11,367 nucleotides of DNA, from contig JAGDXK010000015.1 of assembly GCA_023256405.1 (NCBI GenBank), positions 20,177-31,543 of the forward strand. Reading direction: 5' to 3'. The notes under the pieces were generated by a model. It did no database searches, had not been told where the DNA came from, and saw only the letters and a program-made list of their open reading frames with translations. The stretch comes from Nitrososphaerales archaeon (lineage in GTDB: Archaea > Thermoproteota > Nitrososphaeria > Conexivisphaerales > UBA164). Positions 6,054-11,367 of this stretch are shown here, piece by piece (the first letter of the stretch is position 1; each line of letters begins with the position of its first letter). The translations under genes and the position numbers were made by a program.

Positions 6054-8036
6054 TTGTTAGAGGATCTGTTTTATCCGCAGAGCATTGCGGTCGTAGGCGC
6101 TTCAAGGAGCAAGGACAAAATCGGCAACATCCTTTTCAGGAACATCCTTTCAACGTTCAGCGGCAAGGTCTACCCGGTTAACAACCGGGCGGAGGCGGTT
6201 GAGGGTGTTAAGGCGTACTCGAAGGTCTCCGAGATACCTGACAAGGTAAGCCTAGCAGTAGTAAGCGTCCCCAAGGAGTTCGTGATTGACGTAATGGAGG
6301 ACATTGGAAAGGCTGGAACTAGGGCTGCCATCATAATAACCTCTGGCTTCAGGGAGACGGGGGAGGAAGGGGCAAAGCTTGAGGAGGAGGTGAAGAGCGT
6401 TGCAAGGAAGCACGGCATAAGGTTCCTGGGCCCGAACACGATGGGCATAGTGACGCCAAACTTCAACGCCACGTTTACCTACGTTGACGTGAAGCCTGGG
6501 AACCTGGCTCTCGTGGCCCAGTCGGGGGGAATGGGAGCTTACATGCTCAACTGGGCTCAGGCCACCAAGACCGGCCTGAGCTACTTCATCGGCCTCGGGA
6601 ATCAGGCCGACATAACGGAGATGGACGTGTTTCAGTTTTTGGCTGACGATCCGGAGACCAGGGCCATATTCACCTATATAGAGGGCGTGTCCGATGGGGA
6701 GAGGTTCCTCAGCCTGATGCCTGGCATAACCAGGAAGAAGCCAGTGGTGTTTCTGAAGGGCGGAGCCAGCTCCGCAGGGGCGCAGGCGGTAAAGACTCAC
6801 ACGGGAAGCCTCGCGGGATCCTACGAGCTCTTCAAGGCTGCGGTTGAAACGGTGGGAGGCATATTCGTGGAGAACCTGACTGACATGCTCAACCTGGCAA
6901 AGCTCATTTCATCCAACGAGCCGATAAAGGATTCGCTGCTAGTAATAACGAACTCGGGAGGTCATGCGGTCCTAACTGTTGATGAAATAGACAGACAGGG
7001 GCTCAGCCTCGTAAAGCTAACTCCAAAGATAACTCAGGCGCTGTCGATAGTGCTTCCCTCTTTCGTTTCGCCAAAGAACCCGCTTGACCTTGGCGGGGAT
7101 GCCACGGTTGAGAGGTACATAACCGCTCTCAAGATAGTCCAGGGGCTGGACTGCACGAAGCTGGTTATGGTGCAGTCGCTGGCCACGGTCAGCTGTCTGG
7201 AGGTTGCCAAAGCCCTGCAGAACTTCAAGGGAAGGGGCGTAGTTGGGGTTATGATGGGAATGGCGGAGGAGGCCGCAACCAGGATCCTGGACTCCTCAAA
7301 CATACCCGCGTTCACGTTCCCCGAGGACGCCGTTAGGGCCATCAGGTACTACGTGAAGAGGAGGGAGCCGTTGCAGAAGATAAGGATCGCCGCGCCCATA
7401 GAGGACGCCCAGAAGATAATAGAGGGCAAGAGCTCAATAAGCGACTATGAAGCTTTCAGGGTCCTTGAGATCTACGGCATAAGGGTACCTCCGTGGTCTG
7501 TGGTTTCCACGCTGGAGGAGGCAAAGAAAGAGGCCGAGAGGATAGGCTTCCCTCTGGTCGTAAAGGTGTCGTCCGACCAGCCGCTCCACAAGACCGAGCT
7601 CGGTGGAGTCGTGCTCAACGTTGAAAGGGAGGACCTTGAAAACGCGTTCAACAGGGTCAAGGGAATAACCGGAAGGGTGCTCCTTCAGAAGCAGCTGGAC
7701 GGCGTTGAGGTCTTTATAGGAGGCGTCAGGGATCCGGTCTTTGGCCCGGCTGTTCTGGTGGGGATGGGAGGCGTATACGTGGAGGTCATGAGAAGCATAA
7801 GCTACGGTCTGTCGCCAATATCCGAGGATGAGGCCATGAGGATGCTAGAGGAGAGCAAGGTCTACGCTCTCCTCACTGCACGGAAGAGAAACTACAACGT
7901 AAGCGCTGTTGTCAGGACCCTAACGAGGGTATCAAGGATGATCGTCGACCTGAACGTGAAGGAGATGGACATAAACCCGCTGATAGTCAACAGGGACGGA
8001 GCGTTCGCGGCCGACGTCAGAATGGTCCTTAGCTAA
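6054..8036 (+). CDS. ADP-forming acyl-CoA synthetase (acetate-CoA ligase type), fused alpha-beta
   Basis: This 660-residue cytoplasmic enzyme interconverts acyl-CoA, ADP and phosphate with free acid, CoA and ATP, giving substrate-level ATP from acyl-CoA made in fermentation or amino-acid breakdown. Residues 1-130 form the CoA-binding Rossmann domain (LFYPQSIAVVGASR; VYPVNNRAEAVEGVKAY). Residues 140-440 form the succinyl-CoA-ligase-like domains with KTHTGSLAGSYELF; His249 is the likely phosphorylated histidine. From about 460 an ATP-grasp domain follows, with HKTELGGVV at 512-520 and a C-terminal DINPLIV. Alpha and beta parts are fused, as in many single-chain archaeal homologues. The start must be TTG at 6054: an in-frame stop lies at 6045 and the next residues match the family start. 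The same family includes 3-hydroxypropionate- and 4-hydroxybutyrate-CoA ligases of thaumarchaea, so the acyl substrate is open. Confidence 0.9.
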   Translation: MLEDLFYPQSIAVVGASRSKDKIGNILFRNILSTFSGKVYPVNNRAEAVEGVKAYSKVSEIPDKVSLAVVSVPKEFVIDVMEDIGKAGTRAAIIITSGFRETGEEGAKLEEEVKSVARKHGIRFLGPNTMGIVTPNFNATFTYVDVKPGNLALVAQSGGMGAYMLNWAQATKTGLSYFIGLGNQADITEMDVFQFLADDPETRAIFTYIEGVSDGERFLSLMPGITRKKPVVFLKGGASSAGAQAVKTHTGSLAGSYELFKAAVETVGGIFVENLTDMLNLAKLISSNEPIKDSLLVITNSGGHAVLTVDEIDRQGLSLVKLTPKITQALSIVLPSFVSPKNPLDLGGDATVERYITALKIVQGLDCTKLVMVQSLATVSCLEVAKALQNFKGRGVVGVMMGMAEEAATRILDSSNIPAFTFPEDAVRAIRYYVKRREPLQKIRIAAPIEDAQKIIEGKSSISDYEAFRVLEIYGIRVPPWSVVSTLEEAKKEAERIGFPLVVKVSSDQPLHKTELGGVVLNVEREDLENAFNRVKGITGRVLLQKQLDGVEVFIGGVRDPVFGPAVLVGMGGVYVEVMRSISYGLSPISEDEAMRMLEESKVYALLTARKRNYNVSAVVRTLTRVSRMIVDLNVKEMDINPLIVNRDGAFAADVRMVLS

Positions 8037-8048
8037 AAACGCTCGACA

Positions 8049-8058
8049 AAGTTTATTT
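8049..8058 (+). promoter_or_regulatory. TATA-like box of the PEBP gene
   Basis: AAGTTTATTT lies 25-34 bases before the ATG at 8083, only 12 bases after the stop of the synthetase. It supports a separate, leaderless transcript for the small gene. Confidence 0.55.
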
Positions 8059-8068
8059 CCTCGAAGAT

Positions 8069-8087
8069 CTCATAAGAACCTTATGAG
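8069..8087. repeat. Inverted repeat over the PEBP start codon
   Basis: CTCATAAG, a three-base spacer AAC, and CTTATGAG form perfect 8-bp arms. The right arm contains the ATG (8083-8085). The site falls at the expected transcription start, where a bound dimeric repressor would block initiation. Confidence 0.55.
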
Positions 8088-8529
8088 GGTTTACTCAGCC
8101 GTTTTTGAGAACGGCAAGAGGATAGATAAGAAGTACACGTGCGATGGTGAAGACGTATCGCCGCCTGTCAGCTGGGATCCCGTGAGCGGGGCGGCCTCCT
8201 ACGCGCTTATACTCGAGGACCCAGACGCCCCCATGGGGACGTTCGTTCACTGGGTGATCTACAACATAAAGGGGACCTCGCTCAAGGAGGGAGACGGCAG
8301 CAGCACATCCCAGGCTGGGGTTCAGGGAAGAAACGACTTCGGAAGGATCGGATACGGGGGTCCGTGTCCCCCAAGAGGTCACGGCACTCACAGATACTTC
8401 TTCAGGGTCTACGCGCTGAAGGAGGACCTGCCTGTAAAAAAGGGCGTAACAGCATCAGAGCTCAGAAGGATGATGCAGGGGAAGGTCGTGGATCAGGGAG
8501 AGATATACGCTACGTACTCGAGATCCTGA
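8083..8529 (+). CDS. PEBP-family protein, YbhB/YbcL (Raf kinase inhibitor-like)
   Basis: This 148-residue protein belongs to the phosphatidylethanolamine-binding protein superfamily, in the short prokaryotic YbhB/YbcL branch. Both family signatures are present: LEDPDAPMGTFVHWVIYNI around residues 45-63, and GYGGPCPPRGHGTHRYFFRVYAL around 90-112, which together form the small anion/ligand pocket. The early block KYTCDGEDVSPPVSW is also typical. There is no signal peptide, so it is probably cytoplasmic. The length is normal. The molecular role of prokaryotic members is not established. It follows the synthetase by 46 bases but seems to have its own promoter and an inverted repeat at its start. 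Confidence 0.9.
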   Translation: MRVYSAVFENGKRIDKKYTCDGEDVSPPVSWDPVSGAASYALILEDPDAPMGTFVHWVIYNIKGTSLKEGDGSSTSQAGVQGRNDFGRIGYGGPCPPRGHGTHRYFFRVYALKEDLPVKKGVTASELRRMMQGKVVDQGEIYATYSRS

Positions 8530-8572
8530 GGCGGAGGGCTGGGAGGGCACTTTAAGGAGCAAATGCCAAAAA

Positions 8573-8583
8573 CATTATATACT
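8573..8583 (+). promoter_or_regulatory. TATA-like box of the EF-1 alpha gene
   Basis: CATTATATACT lies 38-48 bases before the ATG at 8621. This predicts a start site near 8604 and so a short leader of about 15 bases, in contrast to the leaderless genes nearby. Confidence 0.55.
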
Positions 8584-8602
8584 ATTTTTCCTCACCAATA
8601 AA

Positions 8603-8610
8603 GGAAGGTG
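8603..8610 (+). promoter_or_regulatory. Shine-Dalgarno site of EF-1 alpha
   Basis: GGAAGGTG lies 10 bases before the ATG. Its GGTG part can pair with the archaeal 16S 3' end. It agrees with the leader predicted from the TATA position. Confidence 0.45.
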
Positions 8611-8620
8611 CTAGGATAAA

Positions 8621-9919
8621 ATGTCTCAGAAACCACACTTAAACTTAGTAGTGGTAGGACACGTGGACAACGGCAAGTCAACTACTATGGGACACTTCCT
8701 GTACAACCTTGGCGTCATCGATCCAAGAGAGGTCGAGGAATATGCCAAGGAGTCAGAGAAGCTCGGAGTTGGAGACTCATTCAAGTACGCGTGGGTTCTC
8801 GACAGGCTTAAGGAGGAAAGAGAAAGGGGCGTTACCATCGATCTGGCGTTCCAGAAGTTCGAGACGAAGAAGTTCTTCTTCACGCTCATAGATGCGCCAG
8901 GCCACAGGGACTTCGTAAAGAACATGATCACCGGAGCCAGCCAGGCAGACGCGGCAATTCTGGTGGTTTCCGCTAAGGAGGGCGAGACGGAGACCGCTCT
9001 TGCTGAGGGAGGACAGGCAAGGGAGCACGCGTTCCTTCTCAAGACGCTCGGAGTGAACCAGCTCATAGTTCTCATAAACAAGATGGACATAACGCAGCCA
9101 CCGTACAGCCAGCAGAGGTATGAGCAGGTCAAGAAGGCCGTTCAGGACCTTCTGAGGCTCGTTGGATACAAGGTGGAGACAATTCCGTTCATACCGGTAT
9201 CAGGATGGGCAGGGGACAACCTTACGGAGAAGTCGGACAAGATGCCATGGTACAAGGGTCCAACCCTTCTAGAGGCTCTTGACATGCTACAGGTGCCACC
9301 GAAGCCGGTTGACAAGCCGCTCAGGATACCGATTCAGGACGTCTACTCAATCACCGGCGTAGGAACGGTTCCTGTTGGCAGGGTCGTCACAGGGGTGCTC
9401 AAGGTAGGCGACTCGATAGTTATAATGCCTCCGGGCCTGAAGGGAGAGGTAAAGTCGATTGAGACCCACCACACCCCAATAGAGAAGGCAGAGCCCGGAG
9501 ACAACATAGGGTTTAACGTCAGAGGCATATCAAAGCAGGACGTCAAGAGAGGAATGGTCGTAGGGCATCCTGACTCTCCGCCGACCGTTGCCAAGGAGTT
9601 CATAGCCCAGATCTTCGTGATATATCATCCGACGGCCATAGCTCCAGGATACACCCCAGTGCTTCACGCGCACACCGTTCAGCAGGCTACCCAGATAGTT
9701 GAGATTATCCAGAGGATAGATCCAAGGACCGGCCAGGTGGTCGAGGATCATCCGAAGACGATAAAGACAGGAGACGCTGCGCTAGTCAGGCTGAAGCCCC
9801 TGCAGCCGATATGCATAGAGGCCTACAAGGACTTCCCGGAGCTGGGAAGGTTCGCGCTTAGGGACTCAGGAAGAACCATTGCTGCTGGAATAGTTAAGGA
9901 AATCACTCAGAAAGGTTAA
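8621..9919 (+). CDS. tuf: Translation elongation factor EF-1 alpha
   Basis: This 432-residue GTPase carries aminoacyl-tRNA to the ribosome. All G motifs are intact: GHVDNGKST (residues 13-21), RERGVTID with the switch threonine, DAPGHRDFVKNMITG (from 91), NKMD (153-156) and a SGWAGDN segment as G5. Domain 2 begins near PLRIPIQDVYSITGVGTVPVGRV, and domain 3 ends in the typical RFALRDSGRTIAAGIVKEI. Length and start are normal for archaea. In many archaea the S10 gene follows directly; here the next gene is on the opposite strand and overlaps the last 54 bases. The short leader with a Shine-Dalgarno site suits strong expression. Confidence 0.97.
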   Translation: MSQKPHLNLVVVGHVDNGKSTTMGHFLYNLGVIDPREVEEYAKESEKLGVGDSFKYAWVLDRLKEERERGVTIDLAFQKFETKKFFFTLIDAPGHRDFVKNMITGASQADAAILVVSAKEGETETALAEGGQAREHAFLLKTLGVNQLIVLINKMDITQPPYSQQRYEQVKKAVQDLLRLVGYKVETIPFIPVSGWAGDNLTEKSDKMPWYKGPTLLEALDMLQVPPKPVDKPLRIPIQDVYSITGVGTVPVGRVVTGVLKVGDSIVIMPPGLKGEVKSIETHHTPIEKAEPGDNIGFNVRGISKQDVKRGMVVGHPDSPPTVAKEFIAQIFVIYHPTAIAPGYTPVLHAHTVQQATQIVEIIQRIDPRTGQVVEDHPKTIKTGDAALVRLKPLQPICIEAYKDFPELGRFALRDSGRTIAAGIVKEITQKG

Positions 9920-10201
9920 GTCCTCCTCTTCTGAATTTATTTCCTCGTCAAGATCGTTTTCCATTTCTTCATAAATCCTTCTGAACTGAACGATTATGGA
10001 AGTTATTATCCTCTTTGCGGCCTGCACGTTCTCCGCGCTTGGGCTCTCGAGGAGCCTTATCGCCGTGGTGCACTGGTTCATAAGGCTTCCTATCTCCTCC
10101 TCCACGATCTCCCTTGCCATTGGAAGAGCGGCCCTCAGGGTCTCCTTATATTCCTGGATAAGGAAGACAAGGCCCCTGAGCTCGTTGTCTGTCTCCGACA
10201 T
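9866..10201 (-). CDS. Hypothetical helical acidic protein
   Basis: I do not recognise this 111-residue protein. It is predicted to be almost wholly helical: residues 5-40 (ELRGLVFLIQEYKETLRAAL, then AREIVEEEIGS) and 40-85 (MNQCTTAIRLLESPSAENVQ, then ITSIIVQFRRIYEEME). An acidic stretch follows (NDLDEEINSEEEDLTF), then a Ser/Asn-rich tail. No signal peptide, membrane segment or metal motif is seen. The reading frame runs 54 bases into the 3' end of EF-1 alpha on the other strand. It starts 43 bases after the stop of the SepF-like gene, so it may be cotranscribed with it or use the TATA-like site between them. A partner or accessory role to the SepF-like protein is only a guess from position. 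Confidence 0.65.
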   Translation of the reverse strand: MSETDNELRGLVFLIQEYKETLRAALPMAREIVEEEIGSLMNQCTTAIRLLESPSAENVQAAKRIITSIIVQFRRIYEEMENDLDEEINSEEEDLTFLSDFLNYSSSNGSS

Positions 10202-10222
10202 ACCACTCTAACACAGCGAATC

Positions 10223-10233
10223 CATTTAAAAAA
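10223..10233 (-). promoter_or_regulatory. TATA-like box/T-run between the SepF-like and hypothetical genes
   Basis: On the minus strand TTTTTTAAATG lies 22-32 bases before the ATG at 10201. It can act as the promoter of the hypothetical gene. Its six T residues, a few bases after the stop of the SepF-like gene, could also end that transcript. Confidence 0.4.
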
Positions 10234-10244
10234 CTTTTCAGGGA

Positions 10245-10526
10245 TCAGTACTTGAGGCCGCTCTCCCTGTATATTTTTATGCCGGGCGGGGTTATAACTA
10301 TTCTGTCCTCCCCGAGCCTAGCTATGTCTCCCCCGAGGGCCATGACGAACTTGTAAAGCTCGTCCACGCTCCTCGAGAGCTCATCGAGGGACTTCTTGAC
10401 CAGAGGGGTAAACCTGATGATGACTATGTTCCCAGAGCTCACGTCGTCCTTGATCCTCTTAACGTCATCATAGCTTCTAATCGGATACGCCTTCAGATAA
10501 ATCGTCTTCTCCTGCTGCTTTTCCAT
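10245..10526 (-). CDS. sepF: SepF-like protein (DUF552 family)
   Basis: This 93-residue cytoplasmic protein matches the SepF/DUF552 fold. KTIYLKAYPIRSYDDVKRIKDDVSSGNIVIIRFTPL forms the first strand-helix-strand unit. SLDELSRSVDELYKFVMALGGDIARLGEDRIVITPPGIKI forms the second, with the conserved GGDIARLGEDRIVITPPG block. In bacteria and euryarchaea SepF dimers tie FtsZ to the membrane through an N-terminal amphipathic helix. Here only about eight residues (MEKQQEKT) precede the core, so no membrane helix is visible. In crenarchaea that divide with Cdv/ESCRT proteins the role of such short homologues is unknown. Assignment to the family is fairly firm; the division role is not. Confidence 0.75.
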   Translation of the reverse strand: MEKQQEKTIYLKAYPIRSYDDVKRIKDDVSSGNIVIIRFTPLVKKSLDELSRSVDELYKFVMALGGDIARLGEDRIVITPPGIKIYRESGLKY

Positions 10527-10550
10527 TATCAGTAAAATATTAAAGGGGCA

Positions 10551-10560
10551 TTCATAAACG
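10551..10560 (-). promoter_or_regulatory. TATA-like box of the SepF-like gene
   Basis: On the minus strand CGTTTATGAA, preceded by purine-rich AAAAG that could serve as a BRE, lies 25-34 bases before the ATG at 10526. It predicts a leaderless transcript. Confidence 0.5.
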
Positions 10561-10589
10561 CTTTTCGGTCAGATTCCACTGGAGAATGC

Positions 10590-10611
10590 GGTTAACCAAA
10601 AAACTGGTTAA
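10590..10611. repeat. Inverted repeat upstream of the sepF-like gene
   Basis: TTAACCA (10592-10598) and TGGTTAA (10605-10611) are perfect 7-bp arms around a six-base loop, and GGTTAACC at 10590-10597 is itself a palindrome. It lies about 30 bases upstream of the sepF TATA box and about 115 bases before the divergent radical SAM gene. An ATTTTT run follows on the plus strand. It could be an operator or a terminator-like hairpin, although no plus-strand gene ends near it. Confidence 0.5.
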
Positions 10612-10694
10612 ATTTTTACGGCTTTACGGGCTTTCATTTATAACTTTTCTCGAAAAACCGTCATTTTTATGAATATAATTTAGATATAGTAAAA

Positions 10695-10704
10695 CATAAA
10701 TAAA
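10695..10704 (+). promoter_or_regulatory. Possible TATA-like box of the radical SAM gene
   Basis: CATAAATAAA lies 21-30 bases before the ATG at 10725. The whole stretch 10660-10710 is AT-rich, and ATATAATTTA at 10673-10682 is an alternative, so the choice is weak. Confidence 0.3.
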
Positions 10705-10724
10705 GTGAGAGAAAAACACCACTT

Positions 10725-11367
10725 ATGGAGAATAAAAATTTTGACGAGGGGATAAGGGAAGTAAGGGGTCTGATGGAGAACCCGGCCACGCTGGAGAAGA
10801 AGGATGACTCGCCCCTCGTCGGAATGATAGCGTCCTTTGAGAGGATAATAAACAACCCCGTTGTCAGGAGGGCCCTCAGATACTCGACGGAATACTGCGA
10901 GAAGGACGGGGCCAGCAGGCTCGAGGTGGCTCTAGAGCTCTACGTGGGCAAGAGGAAGGACGCGTGCCTTCAGTGCAGGCTAACCGAGAAGGTCATCTCC
11001 TACGTGTTTAAAAAGGCGTCAGCCTCCTTTGGTTTCTCGGATGAACAGGCAAAGAGGGCCCTGAGCAACGCGTACTGGAGAAGGGGCGTTGCAAGCACAA
11101 TAAAGGGCCTGGCCCTGTTCGGCGTCAGAAGGCCCTTCGTTCCGGGCGCCCCCTATCAGGTCGTGTGGAACATAACAAGGGCGTGCAACTTTGCGTGCCT
11201 TCACTGTTATGAGAACGCCGGCAGGAAGGCCGACGACGAGGCAACCCCCGAGAAGGTGCTTCAGGGCATAGAAAAGCTGGCTAGGGCCGGGGTTACATCA
11301 ATAGCGTTTTCGGGCGGGGAGCCCACGCTTCTGCCACACATGGTGGACTACGTCAGGAGGGCCAACG
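10725..11367 (+). CDS. Radical SAM protein, N-terminal part (runs off the window)
   Basis: The first 214 codons of a radical SAM enzyme are present and the 3' end is missing. The [4Fe-4S]/S-adenosylmethionine motif CNFACLHC supplies Cys154, Cys158 and Cys161. GVTSIAFSGGEPTLLPH follows, with the GGEP segment that contacts SAM. About 150 residues precede the cluster. They are largely helical and contain Cys58 and a CLQC pair (Cys81, Cys84), and end in RRPFVPGAPYQVVWNITRAC. Archaeal radical SAM proteins of the heme/tungstopterin/peptide-modifying type often start their core with a similar APxxVxWNxTxxC line, but the substrate cannot be told without the C-terminal half, where a SPASM domain may lie. 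It is divergent to the SepF-like gene across 198 bases. The ATG was chosen as the first in-frame start after the AT-rich promoter region. Confidence 0.85.
   Translation, partial: MENKNFDEGIREVRGLMENPATLEKKDDSPLVGMIASFERIINNPVVRRALRYSTEYCEKDGASRLEVALELYVGKRKDACLQCRLTEKVISYVFKKASASFGFSDEQAKRALSNAYWRRGVASTIKGLALFGVRRPFVPGAPYQVVWNITRACNFACLHCYENAGRKADDEATPEKVLQGIEKLARAGVTSIAFSGGEPTLLPHMVDYVRRAN

Noticed and set aside
6170..6800. Long minus-strand open frames inside the acyl-CoA synthetase gene
   Set aside because: They are shadows of a well-supported plus-strand gene and show no known motif or start signal.

Overview
The window looks like chromosomal DNA of a thermophilic archaeon of the Thermoproteota (crenarchaeal) type. 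It carries eukaryote-like ribosomal proteins S19e, L39e and L31e, a PDCD5-family protein and EF-1 alpha. Many genes have a TATA-like box about 25-35 bases before the start codon, as expected for leaderless archaeal transcripts. Internal operon genes have GGTGA-type Shine-Dalgarno sites. The genus cannot be fixed from sequence alone; the low-charge secreted binding protein and the transporter type would suit an acid-dwelling thermophile, which is inference.

Layout. (1) 1-290 is a gene-poor AT-rich leader with perhaps the worn end of an upstream gene. (2) 291-4392 is a complete AfuABC/FbpABC-type ABC importer: an anchored binding protein, a fused double permease and, on the opposite strand converging on the permease, the ATPase. 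(3) 4614-5836 is a tight translation operon, S19e - PDCD5 family - L39e - L31e, in which each stop codon lies inside the Shine-Dalgarno site of the next gene. (4) 5837-6053 holds a perfect 20-bp palindrome and a nested hairpin closely resembling the right end/omegaRNA scaffold of IS200/IS605 TnpB elements, with no transposase left. (5) 6054-8036 is a fused ADP-forming acyl-CoA synthetase with a TTG start, followed by a small PEBP/YbhB-like gene whose start codon lies inside an inverted repeat. (6) 8621-9919 is EF-1 alpha, not followed by the usual S10 gene; its 3' end is overlapped by an antisense hypothetical gene. (7) 9866-10526 (minus strand) is a SepF-like gene followed by that unrecognised helical gene. 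(8) 10725 to the window end is the first 214 codons of a radical SAM protein with a long N-terminal extension.

The genes fall into separate functions: import (probably iron or a related small solute), translation, energy conservation from acyl-CoA thioesters, and possible cell division/envelope work. The least ordinary material is the apparent transposon scar at 5894-6004, the stop/Shine-Dalgarno coupling in the ribosomal operon, the convergent gene overlap at EF-1 alpha, and small inverted repeats at the PEBP start and upstream of sepF. No clearly new multi-gene defence or metabolic system is visible.
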